From IMG/VR virus record IMGVR_UViG_3300037842_001054, positions 1 to 31,964 of that record: DNA of 31,964 nt; one strand, given 5' to 3'. Shown here piece by piece: positions 17,122 to 23,364 of the stretch; the first letter of the stretch is position 1; every line of letters begins with the position of its first letter. The DNA comes from a virus. The notes below the pieces were generated by a model that did not search any database, was not told the DNA's origin, and saw nothing but the letters and a program-made list of their open reading frames with translations. A program made the position numbers and the translations under genes.

Positions 17122-17691
17122 ATGAAACTTTTTAAATACAATTCGGATAAACTACAATTTGAACCTCTAACCCGAGATTGTGGGATGATTTTCTTAAAAA
17201 TAGCATTAGTATTTTTTTTAACAATTTCCTTTTTAGGATTAACGTATGCCCCTAGAGATCCTGAAATTATTACTGAAACAGAGAAAATATTAATTATAGA
17301 TGAAGCTAATGAATTTAGTGAGGAAAAATTAATAGAAAAAATAGCTAAATTAAATTTTAAATTTCCACATATTATATTAGCTCAGTCAATTTTAGAAACA
17401 GGACATTATGACTCAAAAATATTTATAGAAAATCATAACTTATTTGGTATGAAGGAAGCTCGTGTAAGACTTAATTTAGCTGAAGGAACTCAATATGGAC
17501 ATGCTTATTATAATAATTGGGAAGAATCAGTAATGGATTATGCTTTATGGTATTCAACATATGCTTATAAATGTAAAACAGAAAAACAATTATATAAGTT
17601 ATTAGATAAACAATATGCTGAAGCTACAGCATATGTATCATCGTTACAACACGTAATTGAAATAAATAACTTAAAAGAAAAATTCGAATAA
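17122..17691 (+). CDS. Membrane-anchored GH73-type N-acetylglucosaminidase (endolysin candidate)
   Basis: 189 residues. A hydrophobic segment at about 22-43 (MIFLKIALVFFLTISFLGLTYA) can act as a signal anchor. The catalytic domain has ILAQSILETGHYDSKIF with the expected general-acid Glu at 92, then NHNLFGMK, the FlgJ/GH73 fingerprint, and a later HAYYNNWEESVMDYALWYS. It would cleave peptidoglycan glycan strands from the periplasmic side, most simply as a lysis enzyme exported without a holin. The length is close to a minimal GH73 domain. Confidence 0.85.
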   Translation: MKLFKYNSDKLQFEPLTRDCGMIFLKIALVFFLTISFLGLTYAPRDPEIITETEKILIIDEANEFSEEKLIEKIAKLNFKFPHIILAQSILETGHYDSKIFIENHNLFGMKEARVRLNLAEGTQYGHAYYNNWEESVMDYALWYSTYAYKCKTEKQLYKLLDKQYAEATAYVSSLQHVIEINNLKEKFE

Positions 17692-17692
17692 A

Positions 17693-17830
17693 ATGGCCAA
17701 AATGGTATCTTTTACCCACAAGGGGAATGGAAGAAAAAAGCGTCCTGGTGTCCACGCTAAAACTAGAACATCAAAAATGAAAAACAGTGTTAATTATAAA
17801 AAAGCCTATAGAGGACAAGGTAAACCCTAA
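17693..17830 (+). CDS. Small basic conserved-type phage protein, 45 aa
   Basis: Very basic, glycine-containing peptide (GRKKRPGVHAKTRTSK, then NYKKAYRGQG). I recall similar tiny proteins with the RPGVHAK/YRGQG pattern from other marine phages, without a known function. ATG one base after the glucosaminidase stop; well placed for coupled translation. Confidence 0.65.
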   Translation: MAKMVSFTHKGNGRKKRPGVHAKTRTSKMKNSVNYKKAYRGQGKP

Positions 17831-17844
17831 AATGAAGTGAGATT

Positions 17845-17964
17845 ATGTCAAAGAATTCAACACAACAAACGGTAGAACAAATCAAAGAATGGAGACAATG
17901 GATGATAAAAAGAGGAAGTTTAAAGATAAAGAAAAAAACCAAACCTTTATACAAAATACAGTAA
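17845..17964 (+). CDS. Small basic ORF, 39 aa
   Basis: ATG 17845 to TAA 17964; VEQIKEWRQWMIKRGSLKIKKK is an amphipathic basic stretch. It overlaps in another frame the longer possible start (17889) of the next gene, so only one of the two readings is probably right for 17889-17964. Confidence 0.45.
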   Translation: MSKNSTQQTVEQIKEWRQWMIKRGSLKIKKKTKPLYKIQ

Positions 17965-17978
17965 AAAAGAAGAAAGAA

Positions 17979-18143
17979 ATGGATCATTTTAAACATTTTG
18001 ATGAAGATGTTTTATTAGAAATGGCCTTATATTATCCTGATCAACTTAAAAAAATGTGTATGTTAATTAGTTTAGATCAACAATTAGAAAAAGAACGTTA
18101 TGAAAAATATGAAAATCGTTATAATAGGGGAGACTTGTGTTGA
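17979..18143 (+). CDS. Small hypothetical protein, 54 aa
   Basis: MDHFKHFDEDVLLEMALYYPDQLKKM followed by an acidic/basic helix to the TGA at 18143. ATG 17979 has an A-rich upstream; ATG 17889 would give 84 residues but overlaps the preceding small ORF. Its last 35 bases overlap the sugar-kinase gene. Function unknown. Confidence 0.55.
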   Translation: MDHFKHFDEDVLLEMALYYPDQLKKMCMLISLDQQLEKERYEKYENRYNRGDLC

Positions 18144-18846
18144 TAAATTTATATACTGTAATATAAATAGATTATCCCCAGAAGCACCAGTCCCAGTATT
18201 AATTCCAATCCATACTGAAACAAACCCCGGCATGTCAGGTAATACTTGTGCTAATATTAAAGCATTATCACCAGACTCACAAGTTATTCACTTTTCAAAT
18301 TTAAAACAAATAACAAAAACAAGGTATGTAGAAAAGAAAACAAACCATATGTTTTTGAGGGTTGATGAAGGTGATGATAATATCGAATCCTTTAAATGGA
18401 GTGATGATTATATCTATTTTTTAGAAGAAGCTGATGTTGTTATTGTAAGCGATTATGATAAAGGATACTTAACAGACGAAGATTTAATAAAAATTGCTAC
18501 ATATTCAAAATTATCAATCTTAGACAGCAAACGTGAACTCACTAACTCAATTTCAAACTCTTTTGACTTTGTTAAATTGAATGAAGAAGAATGGGCTAGT
18601 AATAATGTTTTAAACCCTAAAAATATTATTGTAACTTTAGGATCTAAAGGCTCAATGTATATGGGAGAAATATTCCCATCTGATAATCCACAAGAAACAA
18701 TTGATGTTAGTGGTGCTGGAGACACATTTACAGCTGCATTTGCTATATCATATGCAACAGCCCCATCTGTTCCTAATGCTATTAAATATGCTAATACAGT
18801 GGCGTCTAAAGTCGTTAGTAAACGAGGAGTAAAGACTCCCGCATAA
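18109..18846 (+). CDS. PfkB/ribokinase-fold sugar kinase, HldE (RfaE) domain-1-like
   Basis: 245 residues from ATG 18109 (an ATG at 18100 adds MKN). RLSPEAPVPVL (21-31) is the signature of heptose-7-phosphate kinases of the HldE/RfaE type. SDYDKGYL (114-121) and the anion-hole/catalytic GAGD (202-205, D205) follow. Cellular HldE N-domains are about 318 residues, so this is a compact version without the adenylyltransferase half. Probably phosphorylates a sugar phosphate feeding glycan synthesis. A cassette promoter follows at once. Confidence 0.83.
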   Translation: MKIVIIGETCVDKFIYCNINRLSPEAPVPVLIPIHTETNPGMSGNTCANIKALSPDSQVIHFSNLKQITKTRYVEKKTNHMFLRVDEGDDNIESFKWSDDYIYFLEEADVVIVSDYDKGYLTDEDLIKIATYSKLSILDSKRELTNSISNSFDFVKLNEEEWASNNVLNPKNIIVTLGSKGSMYMGEIFPSDNPQETIDVSGAGDTFTAAFAISYATAPSVPNAIKYANTVASKVVSKRGVKTPA

Positions 18847-18849
18847 ATG

Positions 18850-18882
18850 TTTGGAGAAGCAAGAGAGGGTTCGTATATTTAG
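18850..18882 (+). promoter_or_regulatory. Cassette promoter P3
   Basis: TTTGG 18850-18854 within the extended box TTTGGAGAAGCA, then TTCG and TATATTTAG from 18874. A shortened dyad TTTA-GGTA-TAAA (18878-18889) overlaps -7. No hairpin; the leader ends in AAAGGTAAAGCAT before ATG 18904. Confidence 0.82.
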
Positions 18883-18903
18883 GTATAAATAAAGGTAAAG
18901 CAT

Positions 18904-19344
18904 ATGGCACTCTGGAAATTCACAAATTTAAATAAATACGGAAACCCAAGATCTAGGATTATCTATAGACCTGATGGTGAAGCTTTTGGGTTTAATCCTA
19001 AAGGGTTTGGTCCTTTTGTTAATGTTCAAAGGTTTAAATATGAGCATAAACATGAATTAATTCCACCAGCATTAGTAGTATCAAATGGTAAAAAATATAT
19101 TGTACCAACATGGAAAGAAGTTGATCCAAATACTACTTTAAATGATATTCAATGGATTAGACCAAAAGTTAAAATAACTAAATCTGAAACTGTAGTTAAG
19201 ATTTCAAAAAGTAGTAGTGGTGATGCTGAATATACTACAAAATACTACCCAGATTCAGGTAGATGTCATTGTGATTGTCCTGGTACTTGGAGGACTAGAG
19301 GAAATTGTAAACACGTAAAAGAAATGAGAAATGAACAGGGGTAG
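18904..19344 (+). CDS. SWIM zinc-finger protein
   Basis: 146 residues. The C-terminus has C123-D-C125 ... C135-K-H137, the CxC-x(n)-CxH SWIM finger, preceded by a basic stretch (KVKITKSETVVKISK). SWIM domains bind DNA or protein partners. The N-terminal ~85 residues (RIIYRPDGEAFGFNPKGFG) are not recognised. Overlaps the next gene by 14 bases. Confidence 0.8.
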   Translation: MALWKFTNLNKYGNPRSRIIYRPDGEAFGFNPKGFGPFVNVQRFKYEHKHELIPPALVVSNGKKYIVPTWKEVDPNTTLNDIQWIRPKVKITKSETVVKISKSSSGDAEYTTKYYPDSGRCHCDCPGTWRTRGNCKHVKEMRNEQG

Positions 19345-19747
19345 ACCAGCAGAAAACACAGAACGTAGAACAAAGTATGTTCTAGAATTTATTGATGTAC
19401 CATCAAAACCAGAATTAGGTGGTAGACAATTATGGCATTTTGATGATAATAAATCTAAAAATGGAGCATGGAAAGTAGAAAGTTTTCCTGGACCTGAGGA
19501 AAAGAAAAGTAAATTCAAACCAAATATTCAAAAAGGTAAAGCGTATGGTAAACTACCAGTAGTTATGGTGTTTAAATCATCAAATCGCTCAAATGCAAAA
19601 ACCAAAATGAAAATTTGGAATAACGAAAATGTAGATTACATTATATCAGCTAAAAAACTCCCGGGCGTTCCTGATAATGCTATTATATTAGAATTGGGTG
19701 TGGGGAAAAGTTTTATTGAAAAATGGCAATTAGAATATAGTTTGTAA
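19331..19747 (+). CDS. Hypothetical protein with N-terminal RGRP
   Basis: 138 residues. Begins NRGRPAENTERRTKY; RGRP is the core of an AT-hook minor-groove binder, although one copy alone is weak evidence. The remainder is a basic alpha/beta domain (LPVVMVFKSSNRSNAKTKMKIW). Start overlaps the SWIM gene, so the two are probably co-translated. Confidence 0.72.
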   Translation: MNRGRPAENTERRTKYVLEFIDVPSKPELGGRQLWHFDDNKSKNGAWKVESFPGPEEKKSKFKPNIQKGKAYGKLPVVMVFKSSNRSNAKTKMKIWNNENVDYIISAKKLPGVPDNAIILELGVGKSFIEKWQLEYSL

Positions 19748-19776
19748 TATTTATCAACGAATAAAAATTAAACACA

Positions 19777-20403
19777 ATGGCAACACGAGCACTTATAGGT
19801 TATTTAGATGAAGATAGAAACTTCACTTGCACATACAATCATTACGATGGTTACCCAGAAGGTTTAGGTAAAGCATTACTTAACCACTATGATACTGAAG
19901 ACACAGCTAAAAAAATAGCAAACACAGGATATATCTCATCTGTAGATGAAGATGGGACTATTGATTCAAAATACGATGAACCAGCTAATAAAATAAAATT
20001 AGATGGTGAGTGGGAAGATGCATTAGAAGAAATGGCTGGTAAAGTAGATGAAGTTGGTGGTGATTATGGCTATATTTGGTGGGAAGGTGATGGAGATTGG
20101 GTCCAAATAAAAAATACTGGTATGAGAAGTATGATGGATCAAATAGCAAACCAAATGTCATCAGCTACTAGCATGTTTGGCCCTGTTGATGAAAATAAAA
20201 AAGAAGAAATGGCGGAAAATTACATAACAAAATGGAATGATTTTATTACTGAAAATAAAGTAATTGATGATCAATGGACATTATATGTAAAATCATTAGT
20301 TAATGCCATTAGATTAAATGGAGTTGATGATTATATTGACTTTAGTGAAGATGACTTTAAAGAAGATTTTGATAATTATATAGCAGATAAAATGGATCTC
20401 TAG
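19777..20403 (+). CDS. Conserved phage protein of the MATRxxIG...DGYPEGLGK family
   Basis: 208 residues. The start MATRALIGYLDEDRNF and YNHYDGYPEGLGKALLNHY match a widespread phage/bacterial protein family of unknown function that I recognise by this N-terminal block. Then a strongly acidic region and WWEGDGDWVQI. It ends the operon, and the intrinsic terminator begins 30 bases later. Confidence 0.8.
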   Translation: MATRALIGYLDEDRNFTCTYNHYDGYPEGLGKALLNHYDTEDTAKKIANTGYISSVDEDGTIDSKYDEPANKIKLDGEWEDALEEMAGKVDEVGGDYGYIWWEGDGDWVQIKNTGMRSMMDQIANQMSSATSMFGPVDENKKEEMAENYITKWNDFITENKVIDDQWTLYVKSLVNAIRLNGVDDYIDFSEDDFKEDFDNYIADKMDL

Positions 20404-20432
20404 TATTAATTTTCACCCCTGATCCTAAAATT

Positions 20433-20457
20433 GAGGCACCATTGGTGCCTCTTTTTT
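20433..20457 (+). terminator. Rho-independent terminator
   Basis: GAGGCACC (20433-20440), loop ATT, GGTGCCTC (20444-20451), then six T. A perfect 8-bp G+C-rich stem with a T tract. The only clear intrinsic terminator in the window; it separates 19777-20403 from promoter P4. Confidence 0.95.
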
Positions 20458-20467
20458 ATTGAAAAAA

Positions 20468-20500
20468 TTTGGAGAAGCAAGACAGGGTTCGTATATTCAT
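20468..20500 (+). promoter_or_regulatory. Cassette promoter P4 (near-leaderless)
   Basis: TTTGG 20468-20472 in TTTGGAGAAGCA, TTCG, TATATTCAT 20492-20500. ATG 20504 lies only four bases further, so the transcript would start at or next to the start codon. No dyad or hairpin. Confidence 0.8.
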
Positions 20501-20503
20501 ACC

Positions 20504-20902
20504 ATGGATAAAGAAAGGATACGATCTATAATAAATAAAACTTACCCAAAAATAGAAAAATATTATGGTAATTCAAAATACCATAATTGTACTCCTTATA
20601 TTGAACTTCACCACAACATTTATATAAGAATAACAGGTGATGATTATGACCAAGATATTCTATCAGAAACAGAATGTAACCCTGATGCTGAATATGATAA
20701 GGATGATAATACTATTGTAATTTATTGGCCTAAAATGATTGATAAAGAAACAATTATTAGGTCTTTAATACATGAATACCAACATTATTTACAATCACCC
20801 TCATGGATGAAACGATATTATAATATAGGATATGATTATAATACCCACCCCTATGAAGTGCTAGCAAAAGAAGAAGAAGAAAATTGGAAGATATTTGTGT
20901 AA
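20504..20902 (+). CDS. Small zinc metallopeptidase-like protein (HEYQH)
   Basis: 132 residues from ATG 20504; the longer open frame from 20459 runs through the promoter and is not used. IIRSLIHEYQHYLQS contains HExxH (H90, E91, H94). HPYEVLAKEEEEN supplies a candidate third ligand E118, the arrangement of IrrE/SprT-like gluzincins. It could cut a host repressor or a phage assembly protein; the target is unknown. Monocistronic between a terminator and promoter P5. Confidence 0.8.
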   Translation: MDKERIRSIINKTYPKIEKYYGNSKYHNCTPYIELHHNIYIRITGDDYDQDILSETECNPDAEYDKDDNTIVIYWPKMIDKETIIRSLIHEYQHYLQSPSWMKRYYNIGYDYNTHPYEVLAKEEEENWKIFV

Positions 20903-20905
20903 AAA

Positions 20906-20946
20906 TTTGGAGAAGCAAAAAATCGTTCGTATATTTACGGGGTAAA
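20906..20946 (+). promoter_or_regulatory. Cassette promoter P5 with dyad
   Basis: TTTGG 20906-20910 in TTTGGAGAAGCA, TTCG, TATATTTAC 20930-20938. Inverted repeat TTTAC-GGG-GTAAA at 20934-20946. Drives the small-gene run starting at 20992. Confidence 0.88.
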
Positions 20947-20949
20947 TGA

Positions 20950-20960
20950 GGCATGAAGCC
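20950..20960 (+). promoter_or_regulatory. Leader hairpin of P5
   Basis: GGC-ATGAA-GCC, three bases after the dyad. The third pair is C-G where sister leaders have G-C, a compensated swap, but the loop is five bases and not GNRA. The leader continues to AAAGGTTATG. Confidence 0.6.
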
Positions 20961-20991
20961 AATAGAACACAAATAAATTAATAAAGGTTAT

Positions 20992-21177
20992 ATGAAAATC
21001 AATTTAAATCCGTCCAATTCAAAAGTAATAAATGAAGTTGTATTTGTTACAGCATTAAAAGTTCAATCAATGTCTAAAAAATTAGAAGAACTTGTAGAGT
21101 ATGGTAATAATATTAAACACCCAACATTAGGAATAATGTATCAATATAATGGGAAGTTTTCAAGAACTAATTCATAA
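20992..21177 (+). CDS. Small hypothetical protein, 61 aa
   Basis: First gene after P5. KVINEVVFVTALKVQSMSKKLEELVEYG then HPTLGIMYQYNGKF: one beta strand, a helix and a short hairpin. No recognised motif. The AAAGGTTATG start context is shared with the genes at 27794 and 30389. Confidence 0.7.
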   Translation: MKINLNPSNSKVINEVVFVTALKVQSMSKKLEELVEYGNNIKHPTLGIMYQYNGKFSRTNS

Positions 21178-21188
21178 AAATAAAAGTT

Positions 21189-21371
21189 ATGTTAAAATCA
21201 ATAAATTATAAAGCAGTTATTGGAGGTTTGGGATCATTAGGAGTAGCATATCTTATTGCAGCTGGTGTAGCCCAACAATATATTCACTTTTCAGACCCAT
21301 TAAATGAAATGGGCACATTTATGTGTGCTATTTTCTTGGGTGTTGGTTCATTTATGTGTATAAAAAAATAA
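21189..21371 (+). CDS. Small membrane protein, two segments
   Basis: 60 residues with hydrophobic segments at about 9-30 (AVIGGLGSLGVAYLIAAGVA) and 42-58 (TFMCAIFLGVGSFMCI). Short phage membrane proteins like this include holins, antiholins and superinfection-exclusion proteins; nothing here chooses between them. Start context AAAAGTTATG. Confidence 0.7.
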   Translation: MLKSINYKAVIGGLGSLGVAYLIAAGVAQQYIHFSDPLNEMGTFMCAIFLGVGSFMCIKK

Positions 21372-21375
21372 TAAT

Positions 21376-21573
21376 ATGAATAAATTTGAAGAAAAAGTAT
21401 TTTGGAAAGATGGATTTGATGGTAAAGCATTAGGTGGCATTATGTTTAGGTCATTTGACTTAAATAAATTCCTTAAAAAAATAGAAATTGATAACGGGCA
21501 TGAAGTTGTTGGTATTCAATTTGATGGTAATAATCTAGAAGTAATAGTTAAAAAAGAAGATGATGATAGTTAA
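21376..21573 (+). CDS. Small hypothetical protein, 65 aa
   Basis: Acidic C-terminus (KKEDDDS) and a compact alpha/beta core (HEVVGIQFDGNNLEVIV). Overlaps the next gene by 14 bases. No family recognised. Confidence 0.65.
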   Translation: MNKFEEKVFWKDGFDGKALGGIMFRSFDLNKFLKKIEIDNGHEVVGIQFDGNNLEVIVKKEDDDS

Positions 21574-21946
21574 AGCAAAAGTAAAAAAATCATTTCTAAC
21601 TCCTAAATGGGTAGAAGTTAAAGAAATGTATGAAAAAGACACAAATGGTTCTGACAAGTATGGTACCAATTTCCAAGTTGATGGTGAATTAGACGTATTG
21701 ACACGTGAATTTATTGATATTATTGGTGAATTTACACACCAATTTGGTTGGGAATGTGTTATTGAAGGTGTAAAGATGGATTTGTGGAAAGAACGTATTT
21801 GGTCATTAGTTGAAAATGCTGGTCTATTACCTGAAATCGCTTGGAGAGATGACTTAGAAGCAGATAGATTAGCTGAAGAAGAAGCTGAAGAAGATATTTA
21901 CGAATTGGATTTGGATGAAATGGAAGCAGAAATATATAATTCATAA
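21560..21946 (+). CDS. Hypothetical acidic protein, 128 aa
   Basis: MMIVKAKVKKSFLTPKWVEVKEMYEKD, a middle FTHQFGWECVIEGVKMDLWKERIW, and a very acidic tail (EEEAEEDIYELDLDEMEAE). The tail could mimic DNA charge, as several phage anti-defence or host-takeover proteins do; this is inference. ATG 21560 or 21563. Confidence 0.7.
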   Translation: MMIVKAKVKKSFLTPKWVEVKEMYEKDTNGSDKYGTNFQVDGELDVLTREFIDIIGEFTHQFGWECVIEGVKMDLWKERIWSLVENAGLLPEIAWRDDLEADRLAEEEAEEDIYELDLDEMEAEIYNS

Positions 21947-21947
21947 T

Positions 21948-22163
21948 ATGAAAAATAAAAAACAATACACAGGTCACTATATTTCCCTATATGACCACTT
22001 AGGCAGTGCTGCTGGTGGTGAATTAGGTACAAAAGTAGCTTATGCCGCTATTAAAGCAGGTGTTAAACATGAAATTAGACATTTAAATGAAAGTTATTAT
22101 ACTGGTGAGATTTATACTTACCCAAGTGACTTTTTAATGGATTACTTTAAAAATAAATTATAA
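21948..22163 (+). CDS. Small hypothetical protein, 71 aa
   Basis: Starts at ATG 21948, one base after the upstream stop; an earlier in-frame ATG (21915) would overlap it. YDHLGSAAGGELGTKVAYAAIKAGVKHEIRHLN and a C-terminal YPSDFLMDYFKNKL. No recognised family. Confidence 0.7.
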   Translation: MKNKKQYTGHYISLYDHLGSAAGGELGTKVAYAAIKAGVKHEIRHLNESYYTGEIYTYPSDFLMDYFKNKL

Positions 22164-22166
22164 ATT

Positions 22167-22370
22167 ATGGAATTATATAACGTACCAAATAATAGTAGAA
22201 TTAAAGTAATAGTAGAAGATAAAGTACCACCAGGTGCACCTCAAATCACAGAAGGTGAAGAGTTAAACTTTAGAAGTATCGATGGAATGTATAGCTATTG
22301 TACCAGAGATAATGGTGAGGTAGTACATTTAGCAGCTTGGACCGATGTGGAAGTAATAAATAAAAAATAA
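22167..22370 (+). CDS. Small beta-rich hypothetical protein, 67 aa
   Basis: NSRIKVIVEDKVPPGAPQITEGEELNFRSIDGMYSYC...EVVHLAAWTDVEVI: alternating strands and glycine turns, like a small SH3/OB-type barrel. Function unknown. Confidence 0.68.
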   Translation: MELYNVPNNSRIKVIVEDKVPPGAPQITEGEELNFRSIDGMYSYCTRDNGEVVHLAAWTDVEVINKK

Positions 22371-22372
22371 TT

Positions 22373-22507
22373 ATGGATAAAAACGAAAAAGAAAACTTAT
22401 ACCGAAAGTTAAGTTTAATTCTTCAATTAGTTGAAGATCATAGCAATAGAGAAGCTATGCAACATTTAGAAGAATTAATTCATAGAATTCAATTTAATAA
22501 GATTTAA
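22373..22507 (+). CDS. Small helical protein, 44 aa
   Basis: ATG 22373, two bases after the previous stop; NLYRKLSLILQLVEDHSNREAMQHLEELIHRIQ reads as two amphipathic helices. Coupled placement supports it being real. Function unknown. Confidence 0.62.
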   Translation: MDKNEKENLYRKLSLILQLVEDHSNREAMQHLEELIHRIQFNKI

Positions 22508-22511
22508 AATT

Positions 22512-22862
22512 ATGTTGTATAAGGATATGCTAATTGGGATATTCATGTTTAGTATGGCTCACATACTAACATTCTTTCAATTAAATGGTCAATTCTTTAA
22601 AATTGATTGGTTTAGGAAAAATGAATTACTAGTAGCAGCAACAGGTATAATTCTATCATTATTTTATATTTGGGGGACTAAATATACTGTTAATGCATTT
22701 GAGGGTCTTCTATGGCCTGCTAGATTTGTTGGGTTTGGGATTGGAATGATAATTTATGCTATTGGAGTCAATTATTATTTTGGAGAAACACTTACACCAA
22801 AAACAATAATTAGTTTAGGTATATCATTAATTTTAATTTGCATTCAAATATTATGGAAATAA
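22512..22862 (+). CDS. Multi-pass membrane protein, 116 aa
   Basis: Four hydrophobic segments: about 5-22, 41-57, 70-89 and 98-115. KNELLVAATGIILSLFYIWGTKY and LLWPARFVGFGIGMIIYAIG link them. The size and four-helix layout recall small multidrug-resistance or phage inner-membrane proteins, without a diagnostic motif. Last gene of the A/T-rich part of this run. Confidence 0.75.
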   Translation: MLYKDMLIGIFMFSMAHILTFFQLNGQFFKIDWFRKNELLVAATGIILSLFYIWGTKYTVNAFEGLLWPARFVGFGIGMIIYAIGVNYYFGETLTPKTIISLGISLILICIQILWK

Positions 22863-22911
22863 AAATCAAAAAGCTTTTATACAAGCAATACCCAGTTAAT
22901 ACGTATATACA

Positions 22912-23139
22912 ATGATATTGGATTATATTAAATATGTAAATGATAGAGCTTACATTGTTAAACGTGAGACTCCTATTCATACCTTTGAGCAAAAAGGTGA
23001 AAATAGATTAAATATGAGACTGCTAGAAGCATACCGCGATTACCTCGGATGCGATCATGTCTTAAGAACCCCAACACACTTTCTAATGTGTGAAACCATT
23101 CCCGAAGCGGAAGTAATTGAAGAAAATGTCGAAAGTTGA
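22912..23139 (+). CDS. Hypothetical protein, 75 aa
   Basis: Soluble protein with RLNMRLLEAYRDYLGCDHVLRTPTHFLMCETI. Together with the next gene it is clearly richer in G+C, with codons such as CGC, CTC, CCC and GCG that are rare around it. No motif recognised. The preceding ~50 bases hold no cassette promoter. Confidence 0.68.
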   Translation: MILDYIKYVNDRAYIVKRETPIHTFEQKGENRLNMRLLEAYRDYLGCDHVLRTPTHFLMCETIPEAEVIEENVES

Positions 23140-23332
23140 TTATCGGGATTGGATGACGGAGGATCCCTTCCACCCCTGCCTTTGCGGTGCTGAAGAATTT
23201 AAATTAAATTGGGAGACTGACATCTACACATGCATAGCGTGTGGTGAGCCTTTGATAGCCCCAAAAGAACCCCAAAAAAAGAAAAAGAGGCTTCTGAAGA
23301 AGCGCCCACGTCTTGAGGAAGACTGGGAGTAA
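23126..23332 (+). CDS. Zinc-ribbon protein with basic tail
   Basis: 68 residues from ATG 23126, overlapping the previous gene by 14 bases. HPCLCGAEEF and YTCIACGEP form a C-x-C...C-x2-C ribbon, followed by the Lys/Arg stretch KKKKRLLKKRPR. The finger plus basic tail suggests nucleic-acid binding. Base composition differs from neighbours. Confidence 0.68.
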   Translation: MSKVDYRDWMTEDPFHPCLCGAEEFKLNWETDIYTCIACGEPLIAPKEPQKKKKRLLKKRPRLEEDWE

Positions 23333-23364
23333 GTTTTGTAGGCTCCATATTTATAATCAAAATT

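Noticed and set aside
20488-20500. Repeated GGTTCGTAT stretches looking like tRNA T-loops (GTTCRA)
   Set aside because: They occur only in the promoter cassette, always followed by TATATTTA, with no acceptor or anticodon stems around them. No tRNA is supported.
20459-20503. Longer N-terminus of the metallopeptidase (start at 20459)
   Set aside because: This extension is the promoter P4 itself translated; ATG 20504 lies just after the -7 box.
23290-23303. GCTTC-TGAA-GAAGC hairpin as a terminator
   Set aside because: It lies within the zinc-ribbon coding region, has only a five-pair stem, and is not followed by a T tract.
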